Notes: generated from the sequence alone by a model not told the origin. Numbered from the stretch's first letter, positions 42,686 through 51,311 are shown. The stretch is DNA of 64,000 nt from Limibacterium fermenti (GCF_041902845.1 NZ_CP159486.1:1550001-1614000), one strand, 5' to 3'. Translations and numbers: made by a program.

Positions 42686-43165
42686 ATGCTATCTAAAATA
42701 AATATATTTTTCACGTTGTTCTTCATCGTCAGTTGTGTCGGATGCACACACTCGCCGGAGACAAGCGAATTCACGTATGTGTATAGCATGGAAAGCGTGA
42801 ATAATTTTAAAGTGGAAATGCAACTGAATCCCGATTCTACGTATAAAATCGGGCGGTATGATTATTTTTTCGACAAATATGAGGGGAAATCAAAGCCTGC
42901 TTACAAAGAGGGAACATTGAAGGCGGATGAGTTTGATGCCTTCCGCAGTCTTATTCAAAAGAGTGAGCTGGCACGGATGAAAGATGCCTATGGGTTTGAG
43001 GAAGGACGTAATTCCGATAATGCGGTTATTTATATGATACAACTGACGCAAGGAGGAAAGACTAAATTTATTACTGTTAAAGCAGGAAGTACGGAGTTTC
43101 CGGAGGCATTCAATCGTTTGGTGAAATTTTCAGGAAATTTTATGAATGAAAAGCTGATGGAGTAG
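42686..43165 (+). CDS. Small lipoprotein of unknown function
   Basis: A 159-residue protein in a frame open from 42431; the ATG at 42686 is chosen because it begins a lipoprotein signal (MLSKINIFFTLFFIVSCVGC, lipid-modified Cys near 20) and lies after the susCD terminator. The mature part has alternating strands (TYVYSMESVNNFKVEMQLNPD, YKIGRYDYFFDKYEG) and no family recognised. No promoter of its own was identified between terminator and start, so it may depend on read-through. Confidence 0.7.
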   Translation: MLSKINIFFTLFFIVSCVGCTHSPETSEFTYVYSMESVNNFKVEMQLNPDSTYKIGRYDYFFDKYEGKSKPAYKEGTLKADEFDAFRSLIQKSELARMKDAYGFEEGRNSDNAVIYMIQLTQGGKTKFITVKAGSTEFPEAFNRLVKFSGNFMNEKLME

Positions 43166-43237
43166 CTCCGCCCTTCTTTGTCCGTAATAATTATGAAATA
43201 TTTAAGGAATAAGAAAAGCCGTTTTCCGAAAAATAGC

Positions 43238-43245
43238 TATATTTG
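43238..43245 (+). promoter_or_regulatory. Candidate -7 box of the glucokinase gene
   Basis: TATATTTG matches TAnnTTTG about 46 nt before the start codon. No TTTG is found 19-21 nt upstream, so the promoter is partial. Confidence 0.5.
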
Positions 43246-43291
43246 CAGCCATAAATTACAATAACTCATCAACAAATTTAAAAAGCAAATC

Positions 43292-44254
43292 ATGGATAAA
43301 CCTTATGTAATAGGTATAGATGTCGGTGGAACCAATACCGTCATCGGCATCGTAGATAAAAGAGGACAAATTCTGCGCAGCGGAAGTATTAAAACGGCAG
43401 TCCATGCCGAAGTAAATGATTATTTGGACGATCTTTCCAAATTGATCAATGAGATTGTCGCCGAAACAACGACCAAAGACCAGATAAAAGGAATAGGTGT
43501 GGGAGCGCCGAATGGAAATTATTTTTCAGGCAGTATCGAGTTCGCGCCTAATCTTCGTTGGAAAGGTATTATCCCTTTTGCACGGTTATTGGAAGAAAAA
43601 GTGGGTATCCCGGTTGCTTTGACCAATGACGCCAATGCGGCAGCCATTGGTGAAATGACTTACGGTGCGGCCCGCGGAATGAAGGATTTTATCGTCATCA
43701 CCCTTGGAACCGGTGTGGGGAGCGGTATTGTTGTGAACGGACAACTGGTCTACGGACACGACGGTTTTGCCGGCGAGCTCGGTCACGTCATTATGCGCCG
43801 TAACAACGGGCGCTTATGTGGTTGCGGACGAACCGGATGTTTGGAGACGTATGCTTCGGCTACGGGTGTGGCTCGTACCGCACGCGAATATCTGGAACTG
43901 CGTCCCGATATGCCTTCCCAATTAAGAAGCATTCCTGCTGAAACGATTACTTCGAAAGATGTGTTCGATGCGGCGATGACCGGCGATGAGATGGCGAAAG
44001 AAATCTTCCGTTTTACCGGCAAGATTTTAGGTGAAGCGTTTGCCGATTTCGTGGCTTTCTCCAGCCCCGAAGCGATTATTCTTTTCGGAGGATTGGCTAA
44101 GGCCGGCGACTTGATTATGAAGCCTGTCCAGGAGACAATGGAGAGTAATTTACTGGCTATCTTTAAAAATAAAGTAAAACTTCTTTTCTCCGAACTAAAG
44201 GAAAGCGATGCCGCCGTACTCGGTGCGAGCGCTTTGGGATGGGAAGTGAAATAG
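43292..44254 (+). CDS. glk: ROK-family glucokinase
   Basis: Phosphorylates glucose (possibly other hexoses) with ATP in the cytoplasm. The 320 residues start DKPYVIGIDVGGTNTVIGIV (ATP-binding), then LTNDANAAAIGEMTYGAARG near 110, LGTGVGSGIVVNGQLVYGHDGFAGELGH near 135-162 with the catalytic and sugar-binding residues, and the ROK zinc motif CGCGRTGCLETYAS near 172. The C-terminal PEAIILFGGLAKAGDL closes the ATP site. It is a single gene followed by a terminator at 44280-44318. Confidence 0.9.
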   Translation: MDKPYVIGIDVGGTNTVIGIVDKRGQILRSGSIKTAVHAEVNDYLDDLSKLINEIVAETTTKDQIKGIGVGAPNGNYFSGSIEFAPNLRWKGIIPFARLLEEKVGIPVALTNDANAAAIGEMTYGAARGMKDFIVITLGTGVGSGIVVNGQLVYGHDGFAGELGHVIMRRNNGRLCGCGRTGCLETYASATGVARTAREYLELRPDMPSQLRSIPAETITSKDVFDAAMTGDEMAKEIFRFTGKILGEAFADFVAFSSPEAIILFGGLAKAGDLIMKPVQETMESNLLAIFKNKVKLLFSELKESDAAVLGASALGWEVK

Positions 44255-44279
44255 TTTCATACTTAAAATAGTTTTTTTT

Positions 44280-44318
44280 AAGAAGGTGTCACAACTCTAT
44301 TGCGGCACCTTCTTTTTT
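44280..44318 (+). terminator. Terminator of the glucokinase gene
   Basis: AAGAAGGTG (44280-44288) pairs with CACCTTCTT (44306-44314) and is followed by T-rich sequence. It lies between convergent genes; the T-run is in the right place only for the plus strand. Confidence 0.85.
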
Positions 44319-44323
44319 TGATT

Positions 44324-44821
44324 TTACTTGGGTTCCTGATGGCGTATTTTAATACTCAATCCCTTTTGTGTAGACCAACCTTGTTTATCGGTCAGAGTGA
44401 TCATGAAATGATAATCTCCATCCTCAAATGGCCCCTTGTCGTTACTTGCCGGAAGGGTGATCGATAAATCCGTCAGGAATTCTTCCTGACCCCCGGGCAA
44501 AGGATAATCCTGAATAAACACATAAGGATTTACCGCTTCCTTGACGGGATCGGGAGTACACTCCGATACTTCCGTGCTATGACTATGATGGTCGAAATTG
44601 TGGTGAATATCGATTCGATACGATCCCAATTCGACATTATCGCGAAACAGCGTTTTCACTTGAAAGGGAACTCCAAAATAAACGGTCGCACAATTTTGAG
44701 GAAAAGCTCCCTCAAAATCGATATCGATTTGCGGTTTCTCTTTATCGATTTCTTCTTTCTCGCAAGAAACGAATGCACTCATCGATAGTAGGAAAACCCA
44801 TATAAAAGATATTTTTTTCAT
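44324..44821 (-). CDS. DUF4625 lipoprotein (second)
   Basis: A 165-residue lipoprotein with signal MKKISFIWVFLLSMSAFVSC (Cys at 20) and a DUF4625 domain of Ig-like beta strands (about 30-160). It contains a histidine-rich loop HHNFDHHSHSTE near 88-99, which suggests metal binding, and a cysteine in SECTPD. It follows the first DUF4625 gene by 19 nt and is the last gene of the TonB receptor operon. The family has no proven function. Confidence 0.8.
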   Translation of the reverse strand: MKKISFIWVFLLSMSAFVSCEKEEIDKEKPQIDIDFEGAFPQNCATVYFGVPFQVKTLFRDNVELGSYRIDIHHNFDHHSHSTEVSECTPDPVKEAVNPYVFIQDYPLPGGQEEFLTDLSITLPASNDKGPFEDGDYHFMITLTDKQGWSTQKGLSIKIRHQEPK

Positions 44822-44840
44822 TACCGGGTTCTGCTAATTT

Positions 44841-45266
44841 TTATAGAGCTTCCGCAACTTGTACTTTCAACTCAACATGTTCTTCGACCGTCGTGGAGTT
44901 TCCCGCTTTGTCGGTAACCGTAAGATGAAGATGATATTCCCCCGGAACCGCATCGGCCGGTATATCGATATGTTCATGTAAAGTTGCATTACGCGAACCT
45001 GCATGTTTTGTATAAATTACCGTGATTTCTTTTCCATCGCCACCTTCCGGGTGGATTTCCACTTCAATCTTATCGATTAGTCCCTCCGCTACAATTTCCG
45101 CTTCAATATGTAAATCATCGCCGATGTAGCCGATCTTGCTATTATTGAGCCCCACTTCCAATCCGCTGATAACCGGTTTGGAAAGAACGTCCTCTTTTTC
45201 ACAAGAGCTGAACAGTAAGCCTGTCGTCAAGGCCAGAACAGTAAAAAATAATCCTTTTTTTGTCAT
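44841..45266 (-). CDS. DUF4625 lipoprotein (first)
   Basis: A 141-residue lipoprotein with signal MTKKGLFFTVLALTTGLLFSSC (Cys at 22) and a single Ig-like DUF4625 domain (KIEVEIHPEGGDGKEITV, ATLHEHIDIPADAVPGEYHLHLTVTD) with scattered histidines. It lies 27 nt after the TonB receptor gene and 19 nt before its paralogue. A surface or periplasmic metal-binding partner of the receptor is a reasonable guess from context. Confidence 0.8.
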   Translation of the reverse strand: MTKKGLFFTVLALTTGLLFSSCEKEDVLSKPVISGLEVGLNNSKIGYIGDDLHIEAEIVAEGLIDKIEVEIHPEGGDGKEITVIYTKHAGSRNATLHEHIDIPADAVPGEYHLHLTVTDKAGNSTTVEEHVELKVQVAEAL

Positions 45267-45293
45267 AATTTTTTTGATTAATGAATAAGTGTA

Positions 45294-47714
45294 TTACGTT
45301 GATTTTATTTTTCCTGAGAAAGGAATCGAAATGTGAATGACGATATTCCTTCCCGGTTCAGGAACATGAATAAGCTTATAATAGCTTGTATGGTTGAAAT
45401 ATTTTGTATTCAAAAGATTCTGTATTTGCAGGGAAACCTGTATGGGTTGCTTTCCCCATTTGAGGTCTCCGCCGGCTCCGATATTCAACACCTGATGACC
45501 GGGCGTCGGATCTTCGGGAGGAACGATGTTATTCTGTGGAGCCGTGATAATGTGATCGAGCGACACATACGCGTTTTCGATACTTCTGGCAAGTTTCTTC
45601 GTAAGATACCCGGCATGGAGCCTCATCGACGGCGGTGGCGAGAAAGGAAGCGTAAAGCCCTTTTTCACGCCCGACAGTTGCTCCGAATAAACGTATTCGC
45701 CCGTCCATCCGATTTGTATTTGGGGCAGGATTTGATACTCGACGTGCATTTCGGCCCCGTAACGCAATACCCGGCTTTGCATATAATAAAAAACCTGATT
45801 GCCGTTGCCATATAGCCGGTCGTGCTCCGAGGTGGGATTGAGGTAGATATAATTGGTGAAATAATTCACGAAAGGAGATATTCCAGCCGATAAGCGATTA
45901 TACACATAATCGGCTCCTACATCCCATTGATAGGCCATTTCGGGAGATAAATCCGGATTGCCTACTTCATAACTGAATTGATGATAATTCACGCCGTTGG
46001 CGGCGAGCTCTTTTGCGATAGGCATCCGGAAACTCTTTCCGATATTCGATTTGAAAGACCATCTTTCCAGATTCAAATTGTATCCTGCCGACCAAGAGAT
46101 GCTGGAGAAGCGGCGGTCTATATGATGGGCCCTTTGCAAATGCCGGTATTCCGATACGGTTTCATTCGTTAAAGGAGAGGGGAACCAATCGAAGTATTCT
46201 TCGGTCATGATACGCCCGAAATCATAACGGATGCCTGCTTGCAGGACGCTTTTCGCCCCGATAGTTAATTTCCCGAACAAATACCCGCCCACGGCGATTT
46301 GTTTGAATGCCGGAATAATGAATCCGCGTCCGTCGATTTTATTGTCTTGATATTCCGCATTTATACCGGCGTTGAATGTCTTTTTATCCTTTTTGAGGGC
46401 AAGCTTCATCCGTCCTGAATACACCGACTTGTCGAAGGCTCTCTCCAAATCGGAAGCGAAGCCTAATGTGTCGGGAAACTGAGAAGGCATATACCCGTGG
46501 CTGATATACTGGCTCCATTCGTCACGGATGTTTCGTTGAAAACCCAACTGAGTTTCCACGTAGTTTTCTGCCGTCCATCGATAGCGGGTGATATTGTTTA
46601 TTTTGAAGTGATTCACATCCTGATAAGGATAATGACTGTCGCGGTTGGAGGCATCGTGCATCTCCGTGTCGACATTCAGGGGCTCCAGTCCGTGAGCATT
46701 TGCGAAGAAGCCGTTTTTAGTATGAATATTACTGAGATAAGACCGGCTTTCAAATTCGGGACGAATGACTCCGAACGAAAAATGAATATTCTGTTCTTTG
46801 CCGGCGGTATTCCGCAAATGATGTTTGTACAAGGGGGCGCGATAAGAATAGATATTCACGCTATCCGTAGGAACGGTATAGTCTCCGTAATCTAATACGG
46901 TAGCCCTTAAGTCGGCAAAAAAGGATTTTCTCCTTCCGTAAAGCGACACGGAAGTGCCGAGGAATTGATTGCTCGTTTTGCCCGATAAATCCACCGAGCC
47001 GCCGAACGTGTTTTCGGGATAATAAGTCCTGCTTTTCATATCGATGACTCCACCGATCGCCTCCGAACCGTACAGTAATGAAAGAGGCCCTTTTATCACC
47101 TCGACATTTTCAACGGCGTATTGATCCACTTCCAGGCCATGGTCCGAGCCCCATTGTTGCGCTTCGTGTTTCATGCCGTTCTCCACGACAATCACTCTGT
47201 TGAATCCAAGTCCCCGTATAATTGGCTTTGATTGTCCTGCGCCGATATCCAGGCTGCCGACTCCGGGAAGTATTTGTAAAGATTGCATGAGGCTTCCGCC
47301 CATATTCTGCCATAAGAAACGCTTCGTTACAATGTCGACCGGAAGCGCTTCTTCTTTCTTTTTTTCATCGGCATAATCGTGAGTGACAACGACCTCTTGC
47401 AGGTTCACGGACGTTTGCCGCAGTTGAATGGTGCATGTCCGGTCGTTCTCGATATAGAGGGTGTCGGTGTAACTGTCATACCCCATAAACGAAGCCGTGA
47501 GGGTATAGCTGTTTTCATATAAATCGTTTAGTTGAAAATACCCTTCCGGATTGCTCTGCGTCACCTTCGAGCCGGGTAATACGGCTATTGTCGCTCCCGG
47601 CAACGGTCGTTCATTCTCATCGACAACCCGTCCCGAAAGCGTATAAGCCGTTTGTCCGGAGAGCAGAGAATAGAACATACCCATACAGAGTATGGTCATA
47701 AGAAATTTATTCAT
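45294..47714 (-). CDS. TonB-dependent outer-membrane receptor, probable metal uptake
   Basis: Outer-membrane active transporter of 806 residues: signal peptide MNKFLMTILCMGMFYSLLSGQ, carboxypeptidase-D-like domain (about 24-105; SGRVVDENERPLPGATIAV), TonB box VNLQEVVVTHD near 106, plug (LPGVGSLDIGAGQSKPIIRGLG, VIKGPLSLLYGSEAIGGVID) and barrel ending NIVIHISIPFSGKI. It lies 54 nt after a Fur/Zur regulator and before two His-containing DUF4625 lipoproteins. The arrangement suggests uptake of zinc or another metal (ZnuD-like) under Zur/Fur control; the ligand is not proven. Confidence 0.88.
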   Translation of the reverse strand: MNKFLMTILCMGMFYSLLSGQTAYTLSGRVVDENERPLPGATIAVLPGSKVTQSNPEGYFQLNDLYENSYTLTASFMGYDSYTDTLYIENDRTCTIQLRQTSVNLQEVVVTHDYADEKKKEEALPVDIVTKRFLWQNMGGSLMQSLQILPGVGSLDIGAGQSKPIIRGLGFNRVIVVENGMKHEAQQWGSDHGLEVDQYAVENVEVIKGPLSLLYGSEAIGGVIDMKSRTYYPENTFGGSVDLSGKTSNQFLGTSVSLYGRRKSFFADLRATVLDYGDYTVPTDSVNIYSYRAPLYKHHLRNTAGKEQNIHFSFGVIRPEFESRSYLSNIHTKNGFFANAHGLEPLNVDTEMHDASNRDSHYPYQDVNHFKINNITRYRWTAENYVETQLGFQRNIRDEWSQYISHGYMPSQFPDTLGFASDLERAFDKSVYSGRMKLALKKDKKTFNAGINAEYQDNKIDGRGFIIPAFKQIAVGGYLFGKLTIGAKSVLQAGIRYDFGRIMTEEYFDWFPSPLTNETVSEYRHLQRAHHIDRRFSSISWSAGYNLNLERWSFKSNIGKSFRMPIAKELAANGVNYHQFSYEVGNPDLSPEMAYQWDVGADYVYNRLSAGISPFVNYFTNYIYLNPTSEHDRLYGNGNQVFYYMQSRVLRYGAEMHVEYQILPQIQIGWTGEYVYSEQLSGVKKGFTLPFSPPPSMRLHAGYLTKKLARSIENAYVSLDHIITAPQNNIVPPEDPTPGHQVLNIGAGGDLKWGKQPIQVSLQIQNLLNTKYFNHTSYYKLIHVPEPGRNIVIHISIPFSGKIKST

Positions 47715-47768
47715 AACGAAAGAGTAGCAGATGGTTTTTTCAATTTTAAGCAGCCGGAGCGCGTGGGG

Positions 47769-48185
47769 TTAGGAAACGTCGACAACACATTCGGCGCAAA
47801 CGCCTTCCACTACGACGAAAACATCATTCTTCACAAACTTGTCCGGTAAATCTACATGAAAATAAGTTTGTTCCTCCTCCAGGCAAAATACCTCATCACA
47901 TTTTTCGCAATGAAAATGAGCATGGATATGTTCATTTTCATGATGATGGCCGTTAAGCGCATATTTTATAGTGCCGTCATTTAAAGCAATGCGATGTATA
48001 ACTTCTTTTTGCTCGAGAGTCTTCAGGGTTCGATAAAAAGTAACCCGATCAAAAGGGCCTTCAAAAGCACTTTTAATTTCATTCTCCGATAAAGCGCTTT
48101 TTTTCTCTAACAATTCCTCCACAACCTGTTTACGGCAAGTTGTATTTTTTAATTTGTGATTATACAATATTTCTTCCGCAGTCAT
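47769..48185 (-). CDS. Fur-family metalloregulator (Zur/Fur-like)
   Basis: DNA-binding metal sensor of 138 residues. The winged helix covers about 1-80 (CRKQVVEELLEKKSALSENEI, FDRVTFYRTLKTLEQKEVIHRI); the hinge and dimer domain has the His-rich NGHHHENEHIHAHFHCEKC near 78-96 and a second Cys pair CAEC near 130, typical of a structural zinc site. It is the first gene of the operon with the TonB receptor. Its promoter overlaps a palindrome (48205-48219), so it probably represses its own operon. Zn or Fe specificity cannot be decided from the sequence. Confidence 0.88.
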   Translation of the reverse strand: MTAEEILYNHKLKNTTCRKQVVEELLEKKSALSENEIKSAFEGPFDRVTFYRTLKTLEQKEVIHRIALNDGTIKYALNGHHHENEHIHAHFHCEKCDEVFCLEEEQTYFHVDLPDKFVKNDVFVVVEGVCAECVVDVS

Positions 48186-48204
48186 ATCTGAATAAGTTTA
48201 TAAA

Positions 48205-48219
48205 TGCAACAATGATGCA
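48205..48219 (-). promoter_or_regulatory. Candidate Fur/Zur operator
   Basis: TGCAACA-A-TGATGCA, an inverted repeat with one mismatch per arm, overlaps the predicted start of transcription and the end of the -7 box of the regulator gene. Confidence 0.5.
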
Positions 48220-48248
48220 AATATAGACTATTTATTTCATACCACAAA
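48218..48248 (-). promoter_or_regulatory. Promoter of the Fur/Zur-TonB receptor operon
   Basis: On the minus strand TTTG (48245-48248), 19 nt, TATATTTG (48218-48225), a full consensus match; transcription should begin near 48211, giving a short leader of about 26 nt. Confidence 0.85.
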
Positions 48249-48343
48249 AAAAAGTTGAAGACTCTTTTTCTTTATGAAGCTTGCAGGCATAACAAACCCT
48301 TTGCCGTTTTCCGACTCCTGTTTTTCAAGCGTATCGGTTATTT

Positions 48344-48982
48344 TCACAGGATCTTTAGCGTAAGGCCTATGGTAAAGGGGGCCTCTTCCCAACCGAAAGT
48401 GGCGACGTCCTTGTTGAGCACTGGTCGTAATTTCAACGTCGAGAATCCTACCCATGGCATTACTTTCACAAAATAATCGTCGCTCGTATTAAATTCGATT
48501 CCGATACGCCCGGTGTAAAAGAAATAGCCCTTCAGCCGCGAGGTATAATCTTCCGTGTACACATCCGCCTTGAGGTTCGCCCAAGAGAATTCATTATCGA
48601 ATATCCAATTCGAGTTCTCCGAATAAAAAAACGGATGAATAAACTGGTAAACCCCTCCGTATGTAAACATCTTCACTCTGTAGAGGGTAGTATAAGCCTC
48701 GTTTTCTTCCCCCCATGAGGATTGTTTTTGCGATTTCGTCACGAATCCATATCCAAGCCGAAAGCCGATGGACGATTTCAATTTTGGAAATATAAATTCC
48801 GGACTGATACTTGCGATAAGCCCGGATGTTGTGGGCGAACCGATAAACAACCCGATGGCTCCGATGCTTCCGGCTAACTGAAAGTCAAAATTCTTTTTAT
48901 TTTGGGCAAATATTCCGCTCGTATATAATAGCCACACGATGCATACCAGACATACCCGATGCTTCAAATAGTCTTTTTTCAT
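48344..48982 (-). CDS. Putative outer-membrane beta-barrel protein
   Basis: A 212-residue protein with signal peptide (MKKDYLKHRVCLVCIVWLLYTSGIFAQ) followed by amphipathic beta strands (DFQLAGSIGAIGLFIGSP, SSIGFRLGYGFVTKS, YFVKVMPWVGFSTLKLRP) and a terminal TIGLTLKIL, consistent with a small 8- or 10-strand barrel. No family is recognised. It stands alone upstream of the Fur-family promoter region. Confidence 0.65.
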   Translation of the reverse strand: MKKDYLKHRVCLVCIVWLLYTSGIFAQNKKNFDFQLAGSIGAIGLFIGSPTTSGLIASISPEFIFPKLKSSIGFRLGYGFVTKSQKQSSWGEENEAYTTLYRVKMFTYGGVYQFIHPFFYSENSNWIFDNEFSWANLKADVYTEDYTSRLKGYFFYTGRIGIEFNTSDDYFVKVMPWVGFSTLKLRPVLNKDVATFGWEEAPFTIGLTLKIL

Positions 48983-49122
48983 CTTTTCTTTTTTGGTAAT
49001 CTATTTATGAAACCTACGGCGAAAGCTTTATTTCCGCACACATTATCTTTAAGATGCAAAAAAGAGAAAAATGTGGCATCTGGAACGGATATTTATTTCC
49101 GAACCGGCTTGAAGAAGCGGGG

Positions 49123-49680
49123 CTATTTTTTGATCAGCAGATATAAAACCACCATGATGCACACGAGGACGAGTACGCCGATGATGATGGGAATGAAAAG
49201 CGATAAAACCGATATTCCCGTTGCCGTCATGCCTTCGGTGGTCGATAGGACGGGATTGGCCGTGCCGGCGGTAAACTGGCTGGATGCCATGCGCGTGATC
49301 GCCGTGCCGCTTTGTATGGTAGCTGCGGCACCGCCTCCTACGACGAAGCCCATAATCCACTTTATCCATTCGCTATCGGCCGGAAAAACCGACGACATCA
49401 GCAATGTGCCTGCCATCACCGACAGTGGTACCGCAATGGTATCGAGCAGATTATCGATAAAAGGGATATAATAAGCGCCGACTTCGACCACGGCGGCCAC
49501 GCCGAAAGCGATAAGCGCCGGAATCGAGCCCATCCATGCAAAGTTTTCGCCAAGGGGAATCCATCCGAAGTGCGATGCCAGTCCTGCGACCAGCAAAGGG
49601 ATAAACACCCTGAATCCGGAGCCGGCGCTCAGGGCGATGCCTAATGCTACGGCGCTCAGTGTTTCGATGCTACCTTCCAT
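49123..49680 (-). CDS. DUF4126 membrane protein
   Basis: A 185-residue integral membrane protein with about five helices: LSAVALGIALSAGSGFRVFIPLLVAGLASHFGW near the start, IPALIAFGVAAVVEVGAYYIPFIDNLLD near 52-80, FVVGGGAAATIQSGTAITR near 110-128 and a C-terminal helix LFIPIIIGVLVLVCIMVVLYLLIKK. These match the DUF4126 family; its function is not known. It starts 6 nt after the GNAT gene. Confidence 0.8.
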   Translation of the reverse strand: MEGSIETLSAVALGIALSAGSGFRVFIPLLVAGLASHFGWIPLGENFAWMGSIPALIAFGVAAVVEVGAYYIPFIDNLLDTIAVPLSVMAGTLLMSSVFPADSEWIKWIMGFVVGGGAAATIQSGTAITRMASSQFTAGTANPVLSTTEGMTATGISVLSLFIPIIIGVLVLVCIMVVLYLLIKK

Positions 49681-49686
49681 GTCTTT

Positions 49687-49980
49687 TTATCGATGCCACA
49701 AATCGTTAAACTTTTCCGGGGCGCGGCGGAATTTCGCGGAAATATAGGGGCAACTCGGAATGATGGTATACGAATGTTCCCGGGCGAACGACGCTAATTC
49801 ATCGACCAGTCTTGCGGCAATGCCCTGTCCTTCGAATTCGGGGCGTACGCCGGTATGATAGGCATCAATCACTCCGTCTTCGAGCTCGAACTCCAACTCG
49901 GCAATCGGTTTGTTGTCACGGTGGATATAGAATCCTCCCCGGTTGTCATTTTTCCATTCTAATGTTATTTTATCTTCCAT
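49687..49980 (-). CDS. Small GNAT-like acetyltransferase (YjdJ type)
   Basis: A 97-residue minimal GNAT protein: FYIHRDNKPIAELEFELEDGVIDAYHTGVRPEFEGQGIAARLVDEL with the acetyl-CoA loop near 52-60, and a conserved cysteine in IIPSCPYISAKFRRAPE. This fits the COG2388/YjdJ group, whose substrates are unknown. It is followed by DUF4126 after 6 nt. Confidence 0.8.
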   Translation of the reverse strand: MEDKITLEWKNDNRGGFYIHRDNKPIAELEFELEDGVIDAYHTGVRPEFEGQGIAARLVDELASFAREHSYTIIPSCPYISAKFRRAPEKFNDLWHR

Positions 49981-50552
49981 TGATTCCTCTTTTTAGTGAT
50001 TTAATCTTATAAACGGATCTATAGGGCGAACGGTTCAATCTCTCCGGACAAAATGCGCTGAATTCCCCTAATCCGGGCATCTTTCTGCCTGAAACGAATA
50101 AGAACGCGAGGGCTCTTCCGGCGGTTCGGTTACCTGTTTTGTGATTGATGAAATAGATTTTGAAGAAATAATAGTCCTGCTTTATCGATAAAGGAAGTCG
50201 GACAAATAAACTTCCGCGTCGGGATCCCGGAAAAGTTTGTTGAACGGTCAACCCTTCACGCCGGGACGCTTAAAAAGTCTGTTGAACGGTCAATCTTTCA
50301 TGTAGAGATGGCCAAAAAGTCTATTAAATGGTCAAACCTGCACGCAAGAATGGCTGAAAAGTCTGTTGAATGGTCAAACCCCCATGTAGGGATGGTCAAA
50401 AAGTTCGTTGAATGGTCAACCTTTCATGAAGGGATGGCTAAAAAGTTTGTTAAATGGCCAAACCTGCACGCAGGAATGGCCAAAAAGTTTGTTGAATAGT
50501 CAAATTACACAGACGGCCGGTCTTGCGCTGCCGGTGAAATTCCGGCTTTTGC
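49981..50552. other. Intergenic region with the second 42-bp array
   Basis: A 572-nt gap between the GNAT start and the DUF4919 stop. The part at 50231-50504 is the tandem array; a degenerate copy precedes it near 50191. The left 200 nt show no recognisable gene: a 93-codon ORF reading leftward (49970-50251) has no family features and overlaps the array and the GNAT start. A small hairpin GCCGG-N7-CCGGC lies near 50525 without a T-run. Confidence 0.6.
50231..50504. repeat. 42-bp tandem repeat array B
   Basis: Six full copies and one partial copy start at 50231, 50273, 50315, 50357, 50399, 50441 and 50483. Each begins AAAAGT and carries a palindromic core such as GTTGA-ATGG-TCAAC (also with ACGG loops), then a variable segment and GGGATGGCCA. 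Copies at 50315 and 50441 are most alike (CTGCACGCA), giving a hint of a 126-bp higher-order period. Because 42 is a multiple of 3, a 14-residue periodic ORF results; it is not considered a gene. Confidence 0.9.
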
Positions 50553-51245
50553 TTAGAGTTTGCCTCCGCCGTGCCTGTTGACATATTGCATGACCGGCGA
50601 GATGTCGAAATACACCCGTTCTACGCCAAAACGGTTCGACCCGAGGGTAAGATAGTTGCCGTTTTTGATCACCTTATCGTCTCCGCCGAAAGAAAAGCCG
50701 AGAAAAGGAAGCAAATCATATTCATGCGACACACGGATGACATAAAACGGCGTCTTTTCCGACATCCCGTCGCCTGTACTTACGATGGCGTCTTGCACAA
50801 TTTTCTTTTGATGCGCAGCTTTCTTATAGTCGGCGACATTGTTTTGCTGCGCATACACGAGCAGTTTGGCCTTCAACGCGCGAAGATTGAACGGGTCTTC
50901 GACCAGCAAGGCATCGGCGTAAGAAAGAATTTTGGGATAGTCGTCCGGGTGGAGGGATTGGCTTGAAAGTACCTCTGCCAAGAGGTTGTTGTATTGCGAG
51001 GTATCCGCCGGAGTATATTCGGGTTGATAGACATACCCGAAATATACATGCCGGCGCTCTTCGGTATTTAATGTCGAGTCGGCTGCCAAATAACGTTCCA
51101 GCAACGAGGGGTAGTAGAAGGGCGAAGTGCTGTCGCGAACATTCTTCTCGATTTGTTTATAATCGGGAGCCGTAAAAATGGCATCTTGAGCTGTCGCCGG
51201 CAGGATGCATACCGCGATAAAAAACAGAATAACTGACTTTTTCAT
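50553..51245 (-). CDS. DUF4919 exported protein
   Basis: A 230-residue protein with a signal peptide (MKKSVILFFIAVCILPATAQ) and a helical, TPR-like middle (LLAEVLSSQSLHPDDYPKILSYADALLVEDPFNLRALKAKLL), ending FDISPVMQYVNRHGGGKL. The pattern fits DUF4919, found in Bacteroidetes and of unknown function. It is a single gene with a full-consensus promoter at 51280-51311. Confidence 0.75.
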   Translation of the reverse strand: MKKSVILFFIAVCILPATAQDAIFTAPDYKQIEKNVRDSTSPFYYPSLLERYLAADSTLNTEERRHVYFGYVYQPEYTPADTSQYNNLLAEVLSSQSLHPDDYPKILSYADALLVEDPFNLRALKAKLLVYAQQNNVADYKKAAHQKKIVQDAIVSTGDGMSEKTPFYVIRVSHEYDLLPFLGFSFGGDDKVIKNGNYLTLGSNRFGVERVYFDISPVMQYVNRHGGGKL

Positions 51246-51279
51246 TGTCTTTCTTTTTTTTAGTGATTATATCAGGAAG

Positions 51280-51311
51280 CAAATGTATTTTCTATTTTCT
51301 TTTATAACAAA
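51280..51311 (-). promoter_or_regulatory. Promoter of the DUF4919 gene
   Basis: On the minus strand TTTG (51308-51311), 20 nt, TACATTTG (51280-51287); transcription should begin near 51273, with a leader of about 28 nt. Confidence 0.85.

Noticed and set aside
43166..43291. Full promoter for the glucokinase gene
   Set aside because: Only the -7 box fits; TTTG at 43178 is too far from it.
49970..50251. 93-codon ORF reading leftward before the small GNAT gene
   Set aside because: It overlaps the GNAT start and the edge of array B and shows no recognisable domain or leader.
50308..50499. 63-codon ORF with a 14-residue repeat (MAKKSIKWSNLHAR-like)
   Set aside because: It is the by-product of the 42-bp array: the period is a multiple of three, so one frame stays open. 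The units vary at all codon positions and there is no clear start region.
50231..50504. CRISPR array
   Set aside because: The 42-bp units follow each other without unique spacers of constant length, and no cas genes are present.
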